From: Dicaeum eximium
Taxonomy: Eukaryota > Chordata > Aves > Passeriformes > Dicaeidae
Direction: 5' to 3'
Length of the DNA: 64,000 bases
NCBI GenBank assembly: GCA_013396995.1
Contig: VWZP01004506.1
Location: forward strand, 2,141,720-2,205,719
Part shown: positions 35,601 to 46,275 of the stretch, one piece after another
Numbering within the stretch: the stretch's first letter is position 1
Layout of the letters: each line of letters begins with the position of its first letter
Notes under the pieces: model-generated
What the model was told of the DNA's origin: nothing
Seen by the model: the letters and a program-made list of their open reading frames with translations, nothing else
The model's database searches: none
Program-made: the position numbers and the translations under genes

Positions 35601-38600
35601 GCATGTCAGATCCATCACTAATGGCTGTTGGCAGAGTTCTGCTAAAGCAAATAGAACAAATAACATTTATGTAGCAAAAGATCTTGATCTTTCTTTTTAA
35701 TACTGATACTTTTTCTCTGAATATTCTCCTTAATGGTATAAACATCCAATCGTCATTTGTATTCTTACAGTGCTTTTAACTTCAATATTAACTTGTGGTA
35801 ATGATTTAATTTTACTGGTTTTTAATCTGAGATGGTTGATTCAGCTTGCTTCTTTCTTTAACAGGATCTTTATTTCACACTGCATGTTGTAAATATGCTG
35901 ATAAATGTGTTAATTGAAATGACTGTCAGATACACTGAAAATGAATCCTTGCAGGAGTCCTACCCAGAGAGTGTATTCAAGCTAATTCTAAAGCATAGAT
36001 CTGTACCAGTTAGACTGTTTTTTGCACTATAAAGAAACAGCAATGAATAATTTGCTGTGAAGCACAAAGACACACATGCATAGGGATGCACACACCAGTG
36101 CACACACTCAGGGAAATGGTTTGGTTAGATTCATTATAATGGTGGACAGCATGGGCAGTTTTGTCAGTCAGCTGAGCTCTAATCAATCTGTCTAATGCCT
36201 TTCACAATATCATTTCATTAGAGGCCCAAAATAATCATTTGCTCATGTACTCTTCAGCTGCTGGGTTTGATTTGTGATCTTTTATTGTGGGAACTAACGT
36301 GTATCCCATAAGAGCATTTCCTATTTATTGCTTATGTGCTAAGAATATGTATTGCCTTTATTTTATAGACATTAGAGGGTGAAATCCAGTGGGGGATTTC
36401 TACAGAGTACAGTATGTAAAACAGTTAAGTTCTTGCAAAGTTGAAATGGCTTGAATATTCACTGATTTATCAACCATCTTCCCCACATGAACCAGGTTAA
36501 TTAACATCCTGCAGAAGCCCTTAGGCATTTTTATTGCAGTTCTTCAGGCTATATTCCACCTCTATTTAGACCTCAGTTTTCAATGAGCTTAATGGTAATT
36601 TGAATGAAGAAGTGCAAAAATCCGCCTTCCACCTTCAACAGTCTGTGTCCATCTAGAGAGAATGGGAGCAGAGATGCAATCAGAAAGTTCCCTCTGATAC
36701 AAAGGAGAGCATAAAAAGAGCAGAACAATGGGAAAAGCAGTGTCCGGTAAGGAACAATGAAATCCTCGGGCCAGTGTAACCAATATTCCTCTTTTTTTAT
36801 GTGTTGGCTCATGTCCTTAATCAACTAAATTTTTCTTCCCCCTAATTCTTCCATAATGTCATTCTAGAATCTTATACACCTTGATAATGATGTTTACATT
36901 TTCCTCCATTTTCATGCTGCGTTTATTCCCATCCAGTATTTATTTGTTTTCATGTTAATAGCTGTCATTATTCAAACAACACATTTCAGCTGCCTTGCTG
37001 AGACACCAGTGTACCTCCAGAAGGGACGTGGGTGTTTTGCATGCCAGACTGACTGCAGCTCTCTTTAACCTCTGTTCAGGATCCTCCACAGGCTGGCTCA
37101 CTGTGTCAGATCAGAAAAGCTGTCTGAGGAGCTTATCTTAGGTTCCTTGTGGCTGAGTGGAACTCAATCACCTTTCTCCACTCCTTTCTCCAGGTCAAAA
37201 ACTGGGCCACAAAACCCATTTTGTCCGAGGGAACATGGCTGACCAAGAAGGAAGAGGGAAAAGCATCTGCAGGTGAATTTTGTCTCTTCTGGCTAGAACT
37301 CTTGTGAGAAAGAAGCAAGTCTGGGACCAAGGCTTTTGGTCCCTTTTGGCTTACCTCTCTGCCTGAGAGAGGTACTTTAGTTCTTATTCTCTAGGGATGT
37401 TTTTCCACCAGTGTTATCTAAAATCCTCATGGGACTCTATTCTGCTGAAGATGGGCCACTGTGCAAAAAAACAAACATATGAAATCTGAATCCAGAAAGA
37501 TTCTGGCTCTTGTCTCTTTAGCCTATTTAATGGGGCTGTGGCTGAACAGTCCTGGATTCTTTTATCTATTTCCAGTGCCTGTGGCTGTATTTCATGTAAT
37601 GACCTTTCTGGGTGAAAAATAGATGCTGTTTCTGAAACAGGCACTTCTGCTGATTGCAAGGCAGCTCCTCATCAGCTACAACAAGGTATTCTCCCCACCA
37701 CTGAATTTTCAGAGTGGTTTCATCATTCCCAGAAGACACAAGATCATTTATACCATCTTTGGTGGAAAAATGCCTGGGATTTGTGTTTCCACCTCCTCAG
37801 TCAGTTGTGTGACCCCAGGCTCCACTGCAGGAGTGCATTCCTCCTGCTCTCAGCTCTCAGCTCTACTTAATGCAGTTTGAGTTCTCCTAGTAGATTGGTC
37901 TCAGAGGCTTTCAGTGTCCCTCTGTCCACCTCTGGATTGCACCTGAGAAACTTGGCTCTCCACAATGAAATAGCAATGCAGCTTAGCTGCTGACAAGGGC
38001 AGGTAGCTGTCCCAGTGCTCATCCTTAACATGGGTTAAGACATGTTGTGTCCTGGGCATTTTTATTCCCTGGTAGTTTTTACTGTCTGGCAGACTTAGTA
38101 GGAACACTGACACTCTCTACAGTATTTTTTTCTCCTCTAGTAAGTTAGGTTTCCTTGGTAATATTAGGAGTCCTTCTCTGGCCATCCCAGTTTGAATTCA
38201 GTATTCCTGAATGTGGTTACGTGCTGCATCCTACATAAATTTCATCAGAGCTATATATTAATACTTCAGTATCTCTCCTGATATAACCAGTCATCTACTA
38301 CCGTCTCTCCTGTCACTTAAATGTCAGAAAAAAAAATGTTTGCATGAGCAGGTCACCCAAGTAATTTCAGATTATACAGCAAGATGGTAGCCAGCAGATC
38401 ATAAAGGGTTTTACTAACCTTGGGAATGCTGAACATAACTTGAGTTATTTGTCTGGCATGTTGCTCAAAAAAACCCTTAAAACTGCATTTCAGACTTTAT
38501 TTACAGCACCTAATTTTTCTTCTCGCACACATTTTCTCTGAATTGTGAGGGAATTCTCTCACTTCTACCTCTTTCCAGCTTCTCTACAATGATGATACAC

Positions 38601-38699
38601 GTTGTCTTTTTTTTTGTACCTACAGAGATTTCTTGTTTTATATGGGCATTGAGGTTGTCTTCTACCCAACTTCAAGGTCATCTGATGATTTAAGATGTC
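35601..38699. other. Non-coding desert including a conserved-looking block
   Basis: No gene or repeat is recognised. The stretch at about 36060-36560 is AT-rich, repeat-free and dense in TAAT, ATCAAT and GTTAATTAAC words. All open frames are short. Confidence 0.4.
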
Positions 38700-39272
38700 A
38701 GGTTGTGAAACAATGGTACAACAGGACTAGGGAAATTATCATTGCCCTGTACTCAGTACTGGTGAGGCTGCACCTTGAATATGAATCCAATTTTGGGCCC
38801 CTACTGCAGGACACTGAGGAGCTGGGGCGAGTCCAGAGAAGGGCTGAGAAGGGCTCTGGAGCACAGGTCTGATGAGGAGCAGCTGAGGGAGCTGGAGGTG
38901 TTTAGCCTGGGGGAGAGGAGGCTGAGGGGGGACCTTATTGCTCTCTACAACTCCCTGAGAGGAGGTTGTGGAAAGATGGGATCAGCCTCTTCTGCCAGGT
39001 AACAGGGGACAGGACAAGAGGAAGCAGTTGTGTGTTGCACCAGGGAAGATTTAGTTTGGATATTTAGAAAATATTTCTTCACAGAAAATGTTATCAGGCA
39101 CTGAAACAGACTGCCCAGGGAAGTGTTGGGATCACCATCCCTGAAGGCATTTAAATCATGTAGATGTGGCACTTAGGGACACCGTTAAGTGGTGGAGTAG
39201 GCAGTGCTGGGTGAACAGTTGACCTTGATCTTAGACATCTCTTCCAACCTAAATTATTCTGTGATTCTATGA
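38700..39272 (+). mobile_element. CR1 LINE 3' fragment
   Basis: CR1 in sense orientation. Landmarks are GGTGAGGCTGCACCTTGAAT, a segment like 'ttttgggcccctactgcagga', TCTGGAGCACAGGTCTGATG, GAGGAGGCTGAGGGGGGACC and a 'ggcactgaaacagactgccca' segment. It ends with CTCTTCCAACCTAAATTATT and TTCTGTGATTCTATGAT. The open frames here are CR1 relics. Confidence 0.93.
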
Positions 39273-39344
39273 TATAAGAGAAATTATTAAAATTCTGCAC
39301 CAAATGAAGTTATATTACCCTAAGAATAACCTAAGGATCTTATA

Positions 39345-39890
39345 TTCACACTCATAAGTGCTGCACCCAGCTCCAGAGCCCCCAGCAGAGGAAGAGCATT
39401 GACCTGTTGGAGCATGTCTGGAGGAGGCCATCAAAATGGTCATAGGGAAGGAGCACTTCTCCTATGAAGAAAGGCTGAGACAATTGGGATTGCTCAGCCT
39501 GGGGAAGAGAAGGCCTTGGGTTGATCTTATTGCCACCTTTCAGTACCTGAAGGGAACTTGCAGGAAGGATGGAGAGAAACATTTTACAAGGACATATAGA
39601 GGCAGGACAAGGAGAAATAGCTTCAAAGTGAAAGAGAATAAATTTAGATTAGATATTAGAAAAACATTCTTTGCTGTGGGGGGTGGTGAGACACTGGAAC
39701 ATGTTTCTCAGAGAAGTTGTGGATGCCCCATCCCTGGGAGTGTTCAAGACCAGGATGGTTGGAGCTCTGAGCAATCTGATCTCTTGGAATGTGTCCCTTC
39801 CTGTGGCAGAGGAGGTGGGAATGAGATGATCTTTAAGGTCCCCTTCAACTCATACCATTCCCCTTCAACCCATATCAAAACCCATATGAT
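39345..39890 (+). mobile_element. Second CR1 LINE fragment, head-to-tail with the first
   Basis: It starts within the CR1 'ctgcacccagctccagagcccccagc' segment and passes GAAAGGCTGAGACAATTGGG, TTAGATTAGATATTAGAAAA, GTGAGACACTGGAACATGTT and GATCTTTAAGGTCCCCTTCA. It then degenerates before the ATTCTATG terminus. The sequence differs clearly from the neighbouring copy, so it is a separate insertion of another subfamily rather than a duplication. Confidence 0.9.
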
Positions 39891-40130
39891 TTTATGTTAA
39901 ATGTTGCAGATTTGGGGCATAGCATCCTGGGCTAAGAGAAGCAGCAATAACCTGGTTATTGAACTGATACCATGTGAAGTTTTGGTTATCACACTGATAT
40001 CAGATGGTTACTGGTTCTTTGTCCTTTGCTCTGAGCTCCTCTCATCTTTGGCTCAGTCTGCTGTTGACATACAACACTGAAAACACAATAAGAAACAGTT
40101 GAGCATTTAGCAAATTATTTAGGGCAACCT

Positions 40131-40217
40131 ACAGATAAACCAGGATAAATCATATAAACCAGATAAACCAGATAAACAGAACACACTAAAATCATATAAA
40201 CCAGATAAATCATATAA
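40131..40217. repeat. Imperfect tandem repeat of AGATAAACC and ATCATATAAACC words
   Basis: AGATAAACCAG-like units recur at least five times, with ATCATATAA inserted three times. This is a small, irregular A-rich repeat. Confidence 0.7.
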
Positions 40218-42836
40218 TTTCATCTCAGGAAACAAAGCAAGATTTATACAAATCGTGCAAGGTAACCCAGTTGCAAAAAGCAATGAGGGCCTTTAATATT
40301 CCTGTTTTAGACGAATTCTTGAGTTTTGCCTAGGATGGACTTTTGAAGTCCATGCAACTACATTTGCATCAAGCTGGAAATTATCAAGTTATTTTTTCAC
40401 TTATTCAAATGTTGATATAAAATTTCCAGTCAATGTTTTTCCTTAGTAGAACCGTATTTGTGCAGATCCCACAATATGAAACTGAAAAGGTAACAAGGGA
40501 AGTTACCACATGTCTTTTTCTTTCTTTCTTTCTTTAATTCTAGACTTTAATATTTATTCTTTAGCAATGTTTATTTAGGCTTTGTTAGTAAAAGGAAGCT
40601 GAATTTTTCAGAGCTCAATTCTCACTACTGAGTCAAGAAGATCCAAATATAAATACAGCCTTTAAAATTTTATCTAAAAGAATTATAGCAGGAGCTATTA
40701 AAGCATTAGGCACTTTTGGACTTGTGACCTCTACACAGGGGATTAAAAACAGTTGTTCCTTTCTGAAAACTCTGTTCATACCTGCATGCTACAGGAGGTC
40801 TGGCTTCTCCACTCTTCAGTGGTTTCTTGTTCTTTATCCAAAGATGGGATCCTCTTACTGAGGCTGAGACCTGTAAACTCCTGAGAATCGATTTGAGAGT
40901 CTAAAACACATTAAATGATTGCATTCCAGAAGGCTAACTGCAAGAATGACTTTCAGATAGAATCCTTGTACAAAATCTATGATGCTGCTGAAATCCTTTC
41001 CTGGAGGAATAGCAAGGGTTATGTTGTACAGATCGAAATCAGGCAGGAGGGAAGGGATTATGGCATACAGTGAACAACAGCAGGGAGTCAGCCATGTCAA
41101 AAGTTCATATGCAGTATGTGATACCAATAGTTTACAAGGCACTTCCATTCCTTTTGTCTATCAACAAAGCTGTTTGGAAGGTTTGCCTGGTTCACTGGTT
41201 CTGCTACACCACAAGGCGATGAAATATTCTTACACATAAAATCATGTTATGTCATGTAAGTGTATCTTTGCTGTCTCCAGTGCAATGCAGCAGGAGACAT
41301 TGGCTGTATTCTGCAGTGCCAGGCAGCATCCCTTGACATCATCGTATCCATGGCTCTGTTATTGCCACTGAGATCTCTGAACATTTTGCCTTTTTTTTTA
41401 TCAGCCCATCCTTATGCATCTCTTGTACAGGAGAGTAAACCCCTTTGAATATGTGTGTTGTGTGTGCCTGTGTCAAAAATTGCTGGGGGGGAGCCTTCAG
41501 AATGTAAAGAAGTTTTGTTAATTGCCTAAGGCATTGAAGGGGCATCCCAGTTTGATAAGACTTCTAGAGAGGGTTTTCAGTGAAAAGAACTGGAATGTAG
41601 GTTTGCTTGATTCCCAGTGGCACAGACGTATGAGGGAGAATAGATTATATTTCCTATCTTTCCTTCTGAGTACTGTACTTGCATGGTGCACAAGATGAGA
41701 TATTGATGGTCTAAGGGCATGCCTCTCCCAAGACCATGTTTTTGAAAACCTTATCAATGCTCTTTCTGGGATGAATAACTGAACAACAGAAATTATCATC
41801 TAGATATGAACTGGGAGGATAAAATGGTAAATCACCAACTTGAGATATATTCATTTTGAAATAGAAGCATGAAGAAGGGTAGTCTGATCTGTATAGGCTG
41901 CCACATTCTCAGCTATTACAGGCAATTTTAATTAAGAGGACAAAGTGGGGCTAGAGATCTTGAATGCAGTTCTGTGTATTTACAAGCATGCACTAAGCCT
42001 GTTATCCCTGAGCATGGGAGCAATTAAACATGCTCTCCAGTCTCACCTCAGCACCTCCCAGACCAACCCCTGTGTTCTGAGACTGTCTCTGTCCTTGTCC
42101 CATCTTGGTCAGCTTCTTCTAATTGATTTACTCAGCTTGTTCAGTTTCCCTAGTTATATTCCTGTGCTGCACTCTCCTACACACGCTCACACCCACACCC
42201 CTTTCCCATAGGAAGCACATCAGCTTAGAAAACTGAAACTTTGTGTTAGGTGGATATGTGTGTTTTACTCTCCTCCCTCCCTTCCCCCCTTCCCACGGGG
42301 CTGACCCTTGGGTAGTCCCAGGGGAGAGGCCACCTCTGTGAGAAGCCAAATGGGATGAATTGTGCACTTGTTCAGCTTTTAGAGGATGTGGGATTGGTTC
42401 CCAGAACTGTTCCAAACTCTGCTTGTTACTCTGTATAGGCATGTCTGGCGTGACTCTTCAAGGACTCTTCAAAAGTTGGTTTCCTCTGTACCTCTGAGGC
42501 TTGGGAGCTCTGTCCACTTTGTACAGAGTAAAAGGGAGTGACAGTGGTTTTCCCAGAGCTATTGCTACATGACAAGATAAAACAGAGACACATGAAAAGA
42601 CTGTCAGGAGGTCTCTCTGTTTGGTGGGAGGGTGTAGGCAGAATAGATGAGCAGGCTTAAATAGCAATTTCCCTGGAAATGAATGTTCTGTCTCTGTGTA
42701 CAGACATTTTATGGCATCTCTTATCTTGCCTTCTTCTGCCACACATACTGTAACAATACCTGACCACTTGTTTCCTATCAAAAGATGACCTTTGAAGAGT
42801 AAAAAGAATGAGGAATGTAACAGAAGGAAAAAAATC

Positions 42837-42866
42837 GGGGAAGGGGGGGGGGGTGAGTGGGTGGGT
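42837..42866 (+). repeat. G-run with quadruplex potential
   Basis: GGGG, AA, eleven G, TGAGT, GGG, T, GGG: at least four G-tracts within 30 bp satisfy a simple G-quadruplex pattern. Confidence 0.6.
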
Positions 42867-43927
42867 TCAGGCTAGCAGGATAAAAATTACACATATTATA
42901 ATCCTCTCCAGTCCTGATTATATGATCTGTGAAGTGATTTAGCCTGGCACTGCTCTGCTTGCTGCCATAGAGCTACTGCAGCTGAGACCACATGGGGCCT
43001 GGCCTTTTGCTCCCAGCATCTGCTGGTGTGACACAGACTGACAGTGAGGACAAAAAGAGCATTGAGGCAAACATTTAGCACCTTGCTCCATTCTCACTGG
43101 CAGGGAGGTTCTGGTAAATTCATCAGGAGTTTTAGGGAAGTCACTAGGAGGAGTGTCACAGGTGTTCATAAAACTGTTTAAGACACTGAGCCTTGATTGC
43201 TAGTTGATTTAATAATAAATCCAGTGTAACTGGGTGTAATTGAGACCTGGTCTTCTGGATCTCTGTCTCTGAAACCAATCAGCACCATTTTCAGCAGTTT
43301 GTTATTTATCAGGGGTCACAGGAACATAAGGGGAAGAGAGCATGCCAGCCCTGGGTGCTCACAGCCCATGCATGTCTCCAGCAGTGACCCAAGGCAGGTG
43401 CACAGGGAGGAGAAATGTAACCCCAAGCAAATAATGGGGTTTTTCTTCACCAGAACACTCAGAGCTTCCATGTGATTTAAAATATAAATACAGATTTGGT
43501 TTTTGTTATTCCATTTGCATACCTCCACAGGAAATTTCCAGCTAAAGAGCATCTTTTTTGTCAGTCAAGAGGTTAGGCTTACAAATGAGGCAAGTCTGGC
43601 AGGCCTGTCCTCCCTGCTTACTGACCTAAAACTCCCTGTGGCATTTGCCACTTTGCCATCAGTGCCCTTTCAGCTTTTCTCTTCTTCCCCTTATGCAGCA
43701 ATAATTACTGCTTCACCAAACAAAAATGAGTCTCAGACATCTCAATCTGGGTGGCTGCATTTCATATTGAGAGAACTGAACTCAGTGGTGCCACAGCAAA
43801 GCTGAATTCTTTTTCCAGTGACTAATTGTATTTCCTAGTGTATATTACAAGCCAACCCTCTTAGGCTAAGCCTTGAACTATTCCTAGTCATGCCCAACAA
43901 GGGGATCCCCAGCTGTTGGAGGCCTCT

Positions 43928-43942
43928 TGACCTAAGAGGTCA
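43928..43942. promoter_or_regulatory. Everted repeat TGACCT-AAG-AGGTCA
   Basis: Two perfect nuclear-receptor half-sites (AGGTCA) face outward with a 3-bp spacer, next to ATTAATTAATG, a homeodomain-type word. Binding is inferred from the motif only. Confidence 0.3.
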
Positions 43943-44888
43943 TTAATTAATGTCTACATTTCTGCATGTGTATAAATATGCTTATAGTCTAGCCATTCTG
44001 TAACTAAAATCCAGTGGTTTTCACCACCATGTATTTGCACTTTATACTAAATGGAAAGATATCCAGTACAGAGACATTTTAAACATACTGTATTGTTAGG
44101 TTTAATAATTAATTTGGTTTAATCCTTTACAGTTTGTCCAGGATGGGATTTTTCCTGCCATGTATTTATTTGTTAATAGTTTTGCTACGTAACATTGTAG
44201 ACATTGCTGATGTGAGTGTTTTGAGTACAGGAAGTTCATTTTGTTTTATGAAAACTAGTTTTCTGGAAACAATAGATACTATTCTTCAGCTTGGACTATC
44301 ACCAGTAATTATCTCCTGGCTGCTATGCAAATATCTCATGTCCTAATTTCCACACTTGTTCATTTAACACATAAGCTCATTACAGCTGAGGTGTTTTGTT
44401 AAAGGCACTGCAAATATCTCAAAGCAAGTTGCTCAAAACCTTTATAAATGAGAAGTTTTCTTCACTGGCAAATTCCACTTTCTTTGCAGACGTGATCTGC
44501 AATCCACAGGTGTTTTTTCTCTTCAGAACAGACTCCACAGCCAGGCACGAGGCCAAATTTTGGTCCATCTCTTTATTGGTTTCAGCTGAATAACTTCAGA
44601 TTTCAACTGGTTCCATGGCAAACCGAGCCTGTCCTTCCACTCAAGTATCTGCACAGTGCTTAGCTGCTAAGGGGAAAAGCGAGAGAAAATAATCCTTGTT
44701 TGTGTGTGACACCCAACTTATTACCTCTCTTTGCTAAGAAAACTGAAAATCTGAGAGAACGGCGTGTGTCTCCTCTCTCTCCCCAGTCCCAGCGGAGCAC
44801 AAAGGGGTGCTCAAACTTCATCACACGATGTCTGTGCTCCTGGAGGCTCCTGAAGAGCACCCCTGAAATTGCTTGGAGGTGCAGAGCG

Positions 44889-46275
44889 CACAGACAGACA
44901 CAGACACAGACACACAGACATACAGACACACACAGACACACAGACACAGACACAGACACACAGACATACAGACACACACAGACACACAGACACAGACACA
45001 GACACACAGACATACAGACACACACAGACACACAGACACAGACACAGACACACAGACATACAGACACACACAGACACACAGACACAGACACAGACACACA
45101 GACATACAGACACACACAGACACACAGACACAGACACAGACACACAGACATACAGACACACACAGACACACAGACACAGACACAGACACACAGACATACA
45201 GACACACACAGACACACAGACACAGACACAGACACACAGACATACAGACACACACAGACACACAGACACAGACACAGACACACAGACATACAGACACACA
45301 CAGACACACAGACACAGACACAGACACACAGACATACAGACACACACAGACACACAGACACAGACACAGACACACAGACATACAGACACACACAGACACA
45401 CAGACACAGACACAGACACACAGACATACAGACACACACAGACACACAGACACAGACACAGACACACAGACATACAGACACACACAGACACACAGACACA
45501 GACACAGACACACAGACATACAGACACACACAGACACACAGACACAGACACAGACACACAGACATACAGACACACACAGACACACAGACACAGACACAGA
45601 CACACAGACATACAGACACACACAGACACACAGACACAGACACAGACACACAGACATACAGACACACACAGACACACAGACACAGACACAGACACACAGA
45701 CATACAGACACACACAGACACACAGACACAGACACAGACACACAGACATACAGACACACACAGACACACAGACACAGACACAGACACACAGACATACAGA
45801 CACACACAGACACACAGACACAGACACAGACACACAGACATACAGACACACACAGACACACAGACACAGACACAGACACACAGACATACAGACACACACA
45901 GACACACAGACACAGACACAGACACACAGACATACAGACACACACAGACACACAGACACAGACACAGACACACAGACATACAGACACACACAGACACACA
46001 GACACAGACACAGACACACAGACATACAGACACACACAGACACACAGACACAGACACAGACACACAGACATACAGACACACACAGACACACAGACACAGA
46101 CACAGACACACAGACATACAGACACACACAGACACACAGACACAGACACAGACACACAGACATACAGACACACACAGACACACAGACACAGACACAGACA
46201 CACAGACATACAGACACACACAGACACACAGACACAGACACAGACACACAGACACAGACACAGACACACACACAG
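44889..46275. repeat. 46-bp minisatellite, 29 uniform copies of CAGACA-type sequence
   Basis: CATACA recurs every 46 bp from 44919 to 46207. The core is therefore 29 units over 44919-46252, and I saw no substitution between units by eye. The edges (44889-44918 and 46253-46275) are partial units lacking CATACA. Within a unit the G residues are spaced 10, 8, 6, 6, 8 and 8 bp, so the unit is itself built from CA-dinucleotide and CAGACA hexamer expansion. No stop codon can occur in any of the six frames. The ~500-residue frames (Thr-Asp-Thr-Gln-His on plus, Cys-Val-Ser on minus) are therefore artefacts. One strand is C/A-rich and the other G/T-rich. Copy number is likely variable between individuals and may be misassembled. 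Confidence 0.97.

Larger units (their letters stand above)
39891..44888. other. Non-coding DNA between CR1 copies and the tandem array
   Basis: No gene is recognised. Contents are a small ATAAACCAG repeat cluster at 40131-40217, a G-rich run at 42837-42866 and a perfect everted nuclear-receptor half-site pair at 43928-43942. Confidence 0.45.

Noticed and set aside
44892..46275. CRISPR-like regular spacing
   Set aside because: It is a continuous tandem repeat without unique spacers, in a vertebrate genome.
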